Assembly: GCA_037501455.1 (NCBI GenBank)
Contig: CM074861.1
Span: 100,045,001-100,109,000, forward strand
Reading direction: 5' to 3'
Origin: Lantana camara
Taxonomy: Eukaryota > Streptophyta > Magnoliopsida > Lamiales > Verbenaceae
DNA length: 64,000 bases
The notes under the pieces are model-generated. The model did no database searches, was not told the DNA's origin, and saw only the letters and a list, made by a program, of their open reading frames with translations. Below, piece after piece: positions 13,532-24,052 of the stretch. Position 1 is the stretch's first letter. Every line of letters begins with the position of its first letter. Both the position numbers and the translations under genes were made by a program.

Positions 13532-13552
13532 CAATGTTTTCTAGTAGTGTGA

Positions 13553-14784
13553 GCAAGTTTATGTGTACAATTAACATCAAATAATACAATTAAACATGTA
13601 ATAGTGTGATATTATATGTAAATAACATGTATGTGGCTTGCAAATCAGAAGAGAGTGTGCAAAAAGAATGGAAACGGCTAAAGAAAACACAGCAACAAAG
13701 TTCATGCAACATTCAAACAAAAACATCTATGCAGAAACTCTGTGCATGCACACATCGTAGAAAATTCAACATAACTTATTGCTCGGAAGGTATTTTAACG
13801 AGTAAAATTAATTTCTAGTAAACTAGATAACCCTATCTTTCAAATGGTATTGGTCTCAATTCCTACATATTTCTACACGAATACAGATTTTAGAGTAAAG
13901 TCGGAACAATACAACAACTCCGCTGTAGCGACACCTTTCAAAGACAAGTTTGTTTACCACATCAAATGAAGTCACAAAATTATGAAATTTCATAGGTATA
14001 CTCCCAACACGTATATGTACATCTATATAAAACAGTTTTGTAAAATTCAAAGGTTTACTTCGTCTGTTTAGTCCACAAAATCAGATCAGAGAACAGGGCA
14101 AAACGGGGGAAGAACATCAATGTCGTTCAGAATTTTTTTTCAGGTATCAAACGAGCTCAGATGAACGCGAAATTTGACAGAAATAAACCTTAATACGTTA
14201 GGAATGTGAAATTGAAACAGTTTTGAGAAAAGAGGCTCTATGAGTTCGGAAATTGGATTTCAAGTCACTGCATACAAGCTGTCACAGTTCCAGTTTTTAC
14301 AATTCACATCTTAAGTTTGTTAAAACTCATCCAAAACATCTAAATCCTAACTAAACAATGTTTACATCATTTCCAAACATGTGAGACACATAAACCCCCG
14401 ATATTTCAAGCATTAGACCAACAAAATCATCAAGGTTGATCATGTTTCTCCATGCCCTGTTTCGCATATGATTAAAGCTCATGAAGTTGTGTGTTATGTG
14501 GGTGTGTTGGACGTCTGGGAAGAAAAGAAGGAGAGAGAAGATGCCAAATTCCATTTAAATCCACAAGTGTATAAGTTATGCAATTTAGTCCCTTACATTT
14601 CAAACTGATAGCAATTAGATCCATACTTATGCATTTTCAATTAGATATACATATTTTCCAATCTTTACACAATTAAGGAGAAGTAAGAAATAAATAATTA
14701 TTTAGCAAATAAAACATGTAACTCTCGGTAAAACGTACACGTAACTACGTCATACCTGAACCCCCCAAAAAACGGGCCATTACA
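13553..14784 (+). mobile_element. Right part of the outer LTR, ending GGGCCATTACA
   Basis: This is the continuation of the LTR seen at 1-269 after the CACTA insertion. It matches the solo LTR 3859-8577 over about 6470-7310 (for example the shared run TGCTCGGAAGGTATTTTAA-like at 13780 and 6618). It ends in the family's CA border at 14784; the next five bases, AACCC, would be the target duplication, whose partner is outside the window. Confidence 0.8.
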
Positions 14785-14957
14785 AACCCAAATCCAACCT
14801 TTCATAAACAATATACAATTCTCAAAAACAATAAAGTTTAATCTTTTAAAAATTAATTTTCAACTAAAAACACTTTTAGTGGCTGTTCATGTCATTTCTG
14901 TCAAAAAAAAAAAAAAAACTGTGAAACTTAATAATTTATAAAGAAAACTTGCACCTC

Positions 14958-15480
14958 CACTACAAGAAAAATCCCTTTTCTCAACGTCAATTTTGCCTAC
15001 ACTTTCAAAATCATAAGAATTAAACTTTTCATTACGGTTTTTTGTGTATAGTCTTAATAACTTATAAAAGACCATGGTAATAATTAAAACTGTAAGAATT
15101 AACTTATTATTGCTTACGAAAGTACAAATGTAAGAAATAAAATTTTCAATAACTACATTTTTAATTCAAATCGTAATCGATACTTAATTATTGTTTACAT
15201 TTGTACAAATGTACTATAACCGTAAGGAATAAAATTTTAAATTACTACGTTTGTAATCCAAATCGTAATCAATACTTAATTATTGCTTACATCTGTACAA
15301 GTATAATTAATAATCTAACTGAAAAACTACGATTCTAACTTAAAACGTAAGCGAAGATCTAAGTATTGTTTACGGTTATGTAATCTAAGTATTGTTTACG
15401 GTTATGTAATCGTAATTAATAAAATTGGAAAAGCCTACTGTAATAAAAAAAAATTATAAGTAATAAATTTCTTGAAGACT
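14958..15480 (+). mobile_element. CACTA-like left terminus with short internal repeats
   Basis: CACTACAAGAAAAAT at 14958 is the common plant CACTA left end. It is followed by repeated motifs: two copies of a block of about 70 bp (near 15137 and 15230) and two tandem copies of a 26-bp block near 15358-15410 built on TATTGTTTACGGTTATGTAA. I did not find a right terminus, so the extent is open and this is probably a truncated relic. Confidence 0.5.
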
Positions 15481-17354
15481 ACAATAAAATTAATATTACA
15501 ACTAATACTTGATAATTTTTATTTTAAGTATTTAAATATTTTTATAATTAATTATAATTAAATTTTTTTTTTGGTTAAATACGAATTACACAATAATTAA
15601 TGCTGTGAGAACTAATATTGTCAGGAAACGATAAAGTAGAAGTTTTATTGCTTAATTGAGCAAACAGATTGAAACAAATTTTATGAAATTAAATTTCTTA
15701 TATGGTGGAAAGTGGGAACAAATAAACTTTGTTGTAAAAGACTTCTAGAAATTATATGAACATTTTTTTCCATCAATTTTCTTTTGTTATCTATATTATT
15801 ATATTAAGCGAGAGATACAAATATGATCTTTTAAATTCTAAAAATATTTATTTATTTATTTATCTTTTTTTCTACTCTTGCAACGTGTTACTTTTTCTTA
15901 GCTTCTTTTTTATTATCTCACCTCACTCCAATTGTTTCTATTATATCTTTTTATTCTTTCCCCTTATTTTTAATTTCTATTTTATATTATTTTTTTACTG
16001 ATATAATATAATACTTATCTTATCTTATTTTATTTATCATAAATCTTAATTATATTAAATTTAATTATACAATAAATATTAACATGAAAATTTTAATTAA
16101 TATATATTTAAGTAATAATTATTTCTTAACAAGTTAGAGTGTCTGATCCCAGGAGGTTAGACGTGTACCTTGAGTGTCGTTCAAGTGGAAAAATGAAATA
16201 TGCGGATAATGCGACATCTAACTTATGTGTAAGTTTTGTCAAATTTGTATAATTTTAACCATAAGAATAATACTTATTATTATTTTTTTAATTGGAGTAG
16301 GATGAGCTGGAAGAACAAGTGACAACTTCCAAAAAATGAAATATCAAACAAATTTAAAGACAACTTATTCATCAAATATTTAGAAGTTGCTCTCAACTGT
16401 GACAGGGTCATGTGGCTTTCAATGAATGGGATCTTGAGTTGATAGTCTTTATACCGTAAGGACTGGTTTACTTTAATGTATTAGACCGTGGTTGTTAATT
16501 AAACCCCCCTAATCTACCTTTTACTTGGATGGTTTTCATTATCTCTCCAAATCCCGGAGCCCCAAGTTAATGGTAGAATATCATGGAGAAAATAGTCACG
16601 CTCAGAGGGGGTGACTAATTAGTCAGCATTCGTGGTAGGGGGCGAAATTATTCTTTTGCCCCAACTTTTTCATCAAATTTCAAGAAAATGGCCACGTCGA
16701 CATCTTTTTTTTCGGGAGTGAGGGGGATAATTATGGTGCCTTTTTTTTTTTGATGAAAGAGAAGGAGTGACTAATTATATCTTTGTATAAAATTTTTAAA
16801 AATTTAATAAAATTGAACAAGTTATGAATAAAAATACTTGATATACCTTTTAAGTATTTGATTGTAATTAAAAATACTTGATATAATTTTTAACATTTAA
16901 TTCTATTTATAATTAAATATCTACATTTGTACTTATTAAATAAAAAGTAATTTTGCGAGCAAATAAGGATTAGTTTAAGTGATTTTCTTTTGGGTTTAAA
17001 TTTCACTTGAGATGTTAGTTTAAAAATATTATTTTGTCATATTATTTGTCGGATATGATGTCCGACACACTTCACTTGAAAATTAAAAAAAAAAAAATAA
17101 AAATCACAATATTTATATCATATCTGTATCGATGCATCATAATTAAAAATTAAAAAGGGGCAAACGTGGAAAAATGCTATTAACTAACGGATTTAATAAT
17201 GGAAAGTAAAGACATATATGTTTTTGGGATATATACCATGAACTGATAAACATTGAAGTAAAAGGAATTTTGGGTATTTAGCCACCAAATTCACTATTTA
17301 TAATCTTGTCTCGATGGATAACAAACCTTTAAAGTAAATTCACCCTAAGTATTA
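15481..17354. other. AT-rich intergenic DNA, nothing recognised
   Basis: The DNA is very AT-rich with several homopolymer runs. An 81-codon frame at 15756-16001 is a product of T-rich composition and encodes a phenylalanine/leucine-rich peptide without family features. No repeat boundaries, RNA genes or exons were identified. Confidence 0.6.
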
Positions 17355-17685
17355 ATCTTTCTCAGTCTTACTCTTACTACGAGTGTGTTAAGTCTTTCCT
17401 TTTTCTATTAATGGCCGACAAGGAAATGCATTCCTGTCCATAAGAAATGCCTAAGTCTTTCCTTGTTCTATTAATGACCGGTAAGGAAATGCATCCCTGC
17501 CCATAGCAAATATAATGCCTCATGTAGATCCAACTTTCGATTCACTCATGGGATTCGGGCGGTTCGGGGGGGGGCCACCGTGGCTCCTCTCTTCTCGAGA
17601 ATCCATACATCCCTTATCAGTGTATGGACAGCTATGTCTTGAGTACAGGCTTAGGTTCAGCCTCAATGGGTAAAGAAAATGGAGC
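17355..17685 (+). other. Nuclear insertion of plastid DNA (NUPT), partly duplicated
   Basis: From memory, this block closely resembles the plastid inverted-repeat spacer around the ribosomal operon (trnV-rrn16-trnI region), including the recognisable run ATCCATACATCCCTTATCAG at about 17600. It is richer in GC than its surroundings. The differences I can recall from plastid sequence are mainly C-to-T and G-to-A, as expected after methylation in the nucleus. A unit of about 62 bp starting TTAAGTCTTTCCTT is tandemly repeated (about 17390 and 17452). It carries no complete plastid gene. Confidence 0.75.
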
Positions 17686-18522
17686 ATGATGAGTTATATT
17701 TGTTCAATATACTCTTCTCAATATAAATCTTACGAAAAAAATACAGTGGAAAAAACAAAAGAAATTGTACTGTTAAATTGAAATTCACTGAATTTTAATT
17801 TAACAGTGCAATAATATTCAAAATTCTGGCTGTTTCTGGCTTTCGCAACAGTTTTACTGAAGCTGACCTTGCCTTTATATTTGGTGAATGTTTGCATAGA
17901 TTTACAACATATTTTAATTGTTGGTGGTGCTAATGGAACAAGTCCTTCGAAGATGAGAGCGTCAGTCCTAATAACTGAATCTTCTTTCAGTTATGTACTG
18001 TCGTAGGAGAAGTCCTTATTATTCTGTTATTCCGTCATTTTTAAATCTCCATTTCATTATGAACTGTTGCTGTCAATTCTTTCTTTGCCGGAATTACTTT
18101 ATTCTTCTCAATGTAGATATATCAATGGGTGGTTTTACATTAGGTTTTTACTTTTTTTGCATTTAATTTTCTGCACATATAATTAAAATTATGCATTTGA
18201 TAGGTCTTTGCTATCTGGACGGAGCTAGAATTTAATATTGTTGGGGACAAAAATTTAAAATATTAAAAAAATTATGAGACAAAAATATAAATATATCAAA
18301 AATATACATATAAAAATTAAAAAATTTCAAAATTTAGTGGGCATGTGAAAGTATGTGCATTAGCTAGTTTTTGAGCTAATTTAGACAAGTCAATGAATCT
18401 AGACATATGAATTCTGAACCCCTTGTACACAGTGAATCAGAAAAGAACAAAGAAATTAGCGGGCCTAGATTTTATTTTATTTTATTATTTTTTTTTGGGT
18501 CTTCAACGAAGTGCTGCTGCGA

Positions 18523-19680
18523 TCAACCATTCTCCAAGTTTTCCATCAAACCCCGCAGCTCCACAGGGGGCTCATTCCAGAATCTCTTCACATCAGACAT
18601 GCCATGACCGAATTTATCAAGCCAATCGGCTTCTCTAGTCTGTTCTCTGCGCACATGGCTCAACTTTGCCTCCCATGGCCTATGAAGATAGGCACGACAA
18701 TCCTCAATAATTTGACCCAAAGGATGCCAACCGCTATTCCCATGCAGGATTAGATTAACCACATTCTTTGCATCACATTCCACCACCACTTTTGGCACCA
18801 GGCCCTCCCAAGCAATTCTGAGGCTCTCCCTCACCCCAAGTAATTCAGCGTTCTCAATCGGCACACTCCCCAACTTAATCGAGAAACCACAAATCCACCT
18901 TCCCATGTCAACATGAATCAGACCCCCCGCCGCTGCCGACCCACTGCGAGCGACAACACTACCATCTGTGTTGACTTTGAACCAACCAGCTGGTGGCGGT
19001 TGAACCCAATGTACAGCTGCCTCTCGGATCACTCTTCTCTTCAGCCCAACCGTGATCCTCCCTATATCCTGACTCATATTCAGCGTTCGCTTCACCGTCA
19101 AAAGGGCCGGTTCATCTGTCCGCTGATAGACCCAAAGATTTCGGGCCTTCCAAATGTGCCACAAACCCACCACAAAGATAACCCCCCACTGTAGCGGCCA
19201 TCTTTCCTTGGTACGAATGGAGCTTCTGCTAGGTTTCTCAAACCAGTCCGCATCTGCTCCATTAAAGAACATGTCCCAGTCCCTTTCTTCCACAATCAGC
19301 TTCCAAATCTGCTGCGCCCGGGAACAATATTTTAGGATGTGCAAGATATCCTCTCTCGTGGCACTGCATCTTGGGCAATCTGCATTAGGCGCCATACCCC
19401 GATCAGCTCGGAGTGCATTAGTCATAAGGCTCTGATGCTTGATAAGCCAAAGGAAGGTTTTCAGCTTGGTTGGGAGCCCGTTGTTCCAAATCCAAGTCCA
19501 TCCCTTGCACTCCTCCTCAACACCACCACGAAGATACTCATAGGCAGACCTGCACAAATAGTCGCCATTCTTGGCACATCTCCATAACTGAACATCTTTC
19601 GCTCTTCTATTTTCCGGAATAGGAACATTCCAGAGTTCCCGCTTAATATCCTCCGGGATAATTGACTTGAGCATATCCAA
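18523..19680 (-). pseudogene. LINE ORF2 fragment: zinc-binding (zf-RVT) and RNase H domains
   Basis: This is a 385-codon open frame. Residues about 60-130 hold the zf-RVT pattern (WTWIWNNGLPTKLKTFLWL, then CPRCSATREDILHILKYC). Residues about 235-365 form an RNase H fold: FKVNTDGSV with the first Asp, ENAELLGVRESL with the Glu, VVECDAKNVV with the second Asp, and TREADWLDKFGH at the C-terminus. The true LINE frame extends upstream past the Met at 19680 through a TAG stop at about 19690-19692 towards the VGNGE motif. The domain is intact here but belongs to a dead, 5'-truncated copy. Confidence 0.88.
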
Positions 19681-19725
19681 GTTCCACTCCTAAAGAGAAA
19701 TCAACTCGCCGTTCCCCACTCTCCT

Positions 19726-20352
19726 ATTGCGACCGCGCGCGTGTTCAACCCAACTCTGCATTAGTATGATATTGTCCTCTTTGGGCCAAGCCCGTACGAA
19801 TTTGTTTTTGGGCATCTCCCAAAAGACCTCATACTAATGGGGTTAGGTGAACACTTATATATTGGACAAACTTCCGCCAAACTTCCAATGTGGGATGGGT
19901 TTGCTACCCAACAATCCTCCCCTCAAACCAAGACCACACCACTTGTGACCTCCCCTTCAGGGTCCCCTCAAACCAAGACCACACCACTTGTGACCTCCCC
20001 TTCAGGGTCAATCCATTTGATCCGCCAACCATCTTGCACCGCCGCTACACACCTTTGCGGGACATGCCGCCTGACCTCCTTAATGTCAAGGGGACTTTCG
20101 ACACAAGGTATTAACTGCATATCTCCAATTGCTAGGTCACATCACCTGACCTGCCAAATATAGGTCACTCCACCTGCCAAACATCTTGTACCGCCGTCAC
20201 ACCAAACGGGACCCGCTGCCTGACCACCACTTTTCAGGAAGACTTTCGACACAAGGCACCCCTGCAGGTTTTCGGTCTTGTTGTCACATCGGTAACTTCA
20301 CATAATACGCAGTCCACCACTTCGATAAGCCCGAACCTGGGCTCTGATACCA
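19726..20352 (-). mobile_element. Small LTR-retroelement derivative (TRIM-like) lacking its 5' LTR
   Basis: On the minus strand the element starts with the primer site TGGTATCAGAGCCC (complement at 20339-20352), which pairs with initiator-Met tRNA. It ends with an LTR-like segment that begins TGTTGGGTAGCAAACCC (complement ending at 19913). There is no 5' LTR in front of the primer site. The flanking bases on the plus strand are CTCC at 19721-19724 and CTCC at 20353-20356. Removing the element with one CTCC copy joins the host LINE frame as FGW-RVGNGE. No coding capacity is seen. I recall closely related short LTR sequences as common in plant genomes, but do not assign a family name. Confidence 0.7.
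19919..20008 (+). repeat. 45-bp direct tandem repeat, two copies
   Basis: The unit starting CCCCTCAAACCAAGACCACA at 19919 is repeated exactly at 19964. It lies in the internal part of the LTR-type element, next to its 3' LTR. Confidence 0.9.
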
Positions 20353-20735
20353 CTCCAACCAAACTGAGGCTCAAGCATTTTAACGCTTTTCACAATCCCT
20401 TTCCAACACCTAGACGAATTCAGTTTGGGTTCATGATCCCAGATTTCAGCACCTCTGAGATATTTGGCTTCAAACATAGTTCCCCAAACGCTATTCTGTC
20501 GTGATAGAACTTTCCACCCTGACTTTGCCAAGAGAGCAATGTTGGTCTTGCGAGCTTCTCGTAACCCCAAGCCCCCAAACTTCTTGCTCCGAATAACCTT
20601 GTCCCAACTGACAAGATGTGTCTTCCTCTGAGTAATATCCGCAGACCACAAAAACCGCCGGTTTATTTGATCCAATCTATCGCAAATGGTCCTTGGAATC
20701 CAATTAGTGTGCATATGATAAACTGGGACCATCAT
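20298..20735 (-). pseudogene. LINE ORF2 fragment: end of reverse transcriptase region
   Basis: The open frame carries the motif series typical of the region after the LINE polymerase core: IPRTICDRLDQINRRFLW, then HLVSWDKV, then GGLGLREARKTNIALLAK. The frame continues upstream of its first Met to about 20745, where LINE similarity ends. Its last 18 codons (20298-20352) come from the inserted element, not the LINE. The host frame resumes on the other side of that element at about 19720. Confidence 0.85.
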
Positions 20736-20745
20736 AAAGTAAGAA

Positions 20746-21024
20746 AAAAGAGGTGTCAGATTATTGTGATGATTTAATTAATTAATCTTTGTTGTTTTAA
20801 TATTTAGACATAACTTATCTTGGGTAAAATTACAGTTTTAATTATATACGTATTTCCATTTGGGCTTAACAATTTTAATACATGTACAGTTTCCTACTTT
20901 TAAACTTCCCTAGACGGCTTTATAATGCCGCTAGCATCATCAAATACCCTACTTTGTTTGCATGGATATTAGCCGTTATTGCATCACGATAAATGATGAT
21001 ATGCATGTCTCACCGATTATTAAA
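20746..21024. other. Intergenic DNA between LINE and copia element
   Basis: AT-rich and without recognised features. The last five bases (TTAAA, 21020-21024) are the left copy of the copia target duplication. Confidence 0.6.
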
Positions 21025-21273
21025 TATCACAGCTTATTCAACACACACACGCCACATTACTAAAATAAAAGAGTCAGTTGGGTTGAGGACACGTAGATCC
21101 TCCCATATACACACGTGCAGCAATCCTGCACCAATAGTAATTATATAAATACAGCTATTGTAGAATTATGTAAACACTTTTTTCATTCTTCAAGAAAGGA
21201 GATTACTTTCAGCTCATCTCTCTCTCTCTCTCTCTCGAAACATCTTTCCATCTCTGAGTTTCAGGTATTAACA
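21025..21273 (+). repeat. 5' LTR of copia element 1
   Basis: It runs from TATCACAGCTTATTC to GGTATTAACA. TATAAATAC near 21145 is a plausible TATA box, and a CT microsatellite precedes the 3' end. Confidence 0.93.
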
Positions 21274-21282
21274 TGGTATCAG
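21274..21282 (+). other. Primer binding site (initiator-Met tRNA)
   Basis: TGGTATCAG lies directly after the LTR, complementary to the 3' end of initiator-Met tRNA. The match is shorter than in the other copia element, since the following bases (TTGAAT) do not continue it. Confidence 0.8.
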
Positions 21283-21448
21283 TTGAATCGATTTCCGCTA
21301 CTCTGATTCCTTGATTTCGATCAGTTTTTCATCGCCTTCTTCTCTGATCTTGATCGAATTTCATCGTCTTCCTCGCTTTCGATTGAATTTCATCTCTTCG
21401 TTTTTCTGTTCCAATTACAATTTGGGATTTCGTCTGGGTTTATTGATC

Positions 21449-23896
21449 ATGGCAACCGCAGAGGAGATTGCTACGGCTGAGTCCAAATTAACGCCGTCTA
21501 GTCCCTATTTCCTACATTCCAATGAGAATCCTGCTATGGTCTTGGTTCAGCCGCTATTAGATGGGTCGAATTACCACACTTGGGCGAGGGCGATGAAGAT
21601 GGCCCTCCTCTCTAAGAACAAATACGTTTTTGTTACTGGTTCTCTCCCGATGCCTTCATCTGTTGATCCATTACTTCCCGTCTGGATTCGCTGCAACACC
21701 ACTGTTCTTTCTTGGATTTCACGCGCTGTCACGCCTTCAATTGGGCAATCAGTCTTATGGATGGATAAGGCTTCTGACGTTTGGTCAGATCTTCGCGAGC
21801 GTTTCTCTCATGGCGACGCTTTCCGCATCGCAGAGCTTCAAGAAGAATTGTTTTCGGTAAAGCAGGGTGATACTACAATTTCTGAATACTTTACCAAATT
21901 AAAGATCTTATGGGATGAGTATTACAATTATCGCCCCTTACCCTCTTGTGTTTGTTCCAATCCTTGTGCTTATGGTGCGATTGATGTTTTTAAGCAATAC
22001 CAGCAGAGTGATTGTGTGATTAGGTTCTTGAATGGTCTGCATGATAGGTTTTCTGGTGTTCGTTCTCAAATTATGCTTATTGATCCTTTACCCCCTGTTT
22101 CGAAAGTATTTTCAATGGTCTTGCAGCAAGAACGTCAGTTAACACCTGTTTTTGATCATAAGTCCTTTGCTGCTCAATCTTCTGTTTCTTCTGGTTATAA
22201 GCCCTTTTTTAAGCAGCCAAATTCTTCCTTAAAAGGGCCTGTTTCAACTTCTTATGGTAAAGGACAATCAGGGCAACAACGATTCTCTGGGAATAAGCCA
22301 GCTCCACAGGATAATACAAGGAAATGCAGGCACTGTGGTCGTCCTAATCACACTGAGGCTACATGTTATACGAAACACGGTTTTCCACCTAATTTCAGGT
22401 TCTATAACCCTGTTGCTGCTGCCATTTATGCCACTGATACTCCAGATGCTACTCTTTCTGAGGATCAGGTTCAGGAGACTCCTGTTGTATCTCAGGATGC
22501 ATCTCAGGCATCACTTACTCCTCATCAAATTCAACAATTGTTAACTCTCATTCAGCAACAGCCAAGTTCTTCCCACAGAGCCAATCAAGTATCTGTTGCA
22601 GCTTCTTCCTCTCATTCCTTGAATCCAACCTTTGAGTCAGGTATATCTTATAGTCTGACATGTCCTAATGCTCAGTCCACTTGGATCTTAGATACTGGTG
22701 CGACTGATCACATATGTTGTTCTCCATCCTGTTTTGACACCATTAATAGCATTACCCCTATCTCTGTTAAGCTGCCTAATGGTTCTTTTGCGCAGGCTCA
22801 CAAATCTGGTACAGTAATATTATCTAAATCTCTTATATTGACTGATGTGTTGTATATTCCTGACTTTACTTTTAATCTTTTATCTGTTTCGCAACTGACC
22901 AAGACTCTCAAGTGTTGTTTCTCTTTTCTGAATGATTTTTGCTCCATTCAGGATCCCAGGACCTTGAAGATGATTGGTTCAGCTAGTCTTCAGGGTGGTT
23001 TATATGTTCTGCATAATCCTAACTCATCTGCAAATTCAGTCACTGCATCTTCCATTGATTCACACATCATTTGGCATTTCAGATTAGGCCACCTTTCTAG
23101 TTCAATCATGAATATACTGCATACTATGGACAACTCTATTCATTGTAAATTTTCCCCTTTACATTGTGATATCTGTCATTTGTCCAAACAAAGAAAACTT
23201 CCTTTTTCAACAAGTGTATCAGTTACTAAAAATATATTTGAAATACTTCATGTAGATATTTGGGGACCATATTCTGTTCCTTCTGTTTTAGGCCACAAAT
23301 ATTTTTTAACTGTGGTTGATGACTTCTCTAGATACACTTGGGTGGCTTTAGTCAAACAAAAGTGTGAAATCAGGCAGCAACTTCAATCTTTAATATTATT
23401 TTTTGAAAATCAATACAATACTAAAGTAAAAATTGTGCGGTCTGACAATAGACCAGAATTTTCCATGCATGATTTTTATTCTCAAAAAGGTATACTTCAT
23501 CAGACCTCATGTGTGGAAACACCTGAGCAAAACGGCTTGGTTGAACGAAAGCACCAGCATATTCTAAACGTTGCCCGATCTTTATTCTTTCAATCAGAGG
23601 TTCCCAAAAATCTGTGGTCATTTGCTATCATTCATGCTGTGCACATCATTAATCGATTACCAACTCCAGTTTTACAAAACAAAACCCCTTTTGAGATTCT
23701 TAACAAAACAGTTCCAACCTTTGCTGATCTCAAAGTATTTGGTTGCCTAGCTTTTGCTTCTTCTCTTTCTCAAAACAGAACTAAATTTGAACCTAGAGCA
23801 ACAAAATGCTTGTTCCTTGGTTATAAACCAGGTACAAAGGGGTATCTTTTACAAAATTTAGATACACAACAGATTTTTGTCTCTAGGAATGTTTAG
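21449..23896 (+). pseudogene. Copia gag-protease-integrase, ending at an in-frame TAG
   Basis: The likely start is the ATG at 21449 (MATAEEIATAE); the frame is open from 21311, but the upstream part looks like leader. Gag (about residues 1-330 from that start) has the copia gag core (PLLDGSNYHTWARAMKMALL) and one zinc knuckle, C-X2-C-X4-H-X4-C (CRHCGRPNHTEATC). The protease follows with WILDTGATDH. The pre-integrase HHCC-like zone has HFRLGHLS and CDICHLSKQRKLPF. The integrase shows HVDIWGPY and VVDDFSRYTWV, then VRSDNRPEF and PEQNGLVERK with the Glu. The usual DNG of the second Asp motif is DNR here. The frame ends with TAG at 23894-23896 just after the integrase region. Confidence 0.92.
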
Positions 23897-24052
23897 TTCC
23901 TAGAAAATACTTTTTCCTTGAAAGTTTAGAATTCATCTCATTTTACTCCTTTCATGGTCAGCTTACCAAATTCCTCTGATGTAATATATTCTAACCATTC
24001 CTCTAATCAATTACTTGACAATATCATAAATGCTAATCTTCCTTCACCATAG
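23894..24052 (+). other. Three in-frame TAG codons separating integrase and reverse transcriptase
   Basis: TAG codons at 23894-23896, 23927-23929 and 24050-24052 lie in the same frame as both flanking ORFs. No frameshift is needed to join them. This is the variable linker of copia Pol. Confidence 0.93.

Larger units (their letters stand above)
270..13549. mobile_element. Non-autonomous CACTA (En/Spm-type) DNA transposon, 13.3 kb, nested
   Basis: The left end is CACTACTAGAAAACAT and the right end is its exact inverse, ATGTTTTCTAGTAGTG (13534-13549). The 3-bp flanks match: TGA at 267-269 and TGA at 13550-13552, the duplication length expected for this superfamily. Inside both ends lie clustered subterminal repeats built on TTTGCAACCGAA. 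No reading frame resembling a CACTA transposase (TNP2/DDE) is present, so this copy depended on enzymes made elsewhere. Two solo LTRs have since inserted in its left half; without them and their duplications it would be about 5.7 kb. The middle holds minus-strand gene-like exons and an AT-rich tandem duplication. It sits inside an LTR that continues on either side. Confidence 0.9.
18471..20745 (-). mobile_element. 5'-truncated LINE (plant L1-type) on the minus strand, split by a small LTR-type element
   Basis: The 3' end on the minus strand is marked by an A-rich tail (T-rich on the plus strand, about 18471-18497). Reading 20745 to 18523, the order is the end of the reverse-transcriptase region, a zinc-binding domain and an RNase H domain, the normal order for plant L1-type ORF2. 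The endonuclease and the catalytic part of the reverse transcriptase are missing. The element at 19726-20352 interrupts it. No target duplication was found around it. Confidence 0.85.

Noticed and set aside
18407..19587. Plus-strand frames up to 93 codons
   Set aside because: They are antisense to the LINE zf-RVT/RNase H frame, which has clear protein motifs.
20338..20352. Possible tRNA gene fragment
   Set aside because: It matches only the primer-site complement of the 3' end of initiator-Met tRNA and has no tRNA body.
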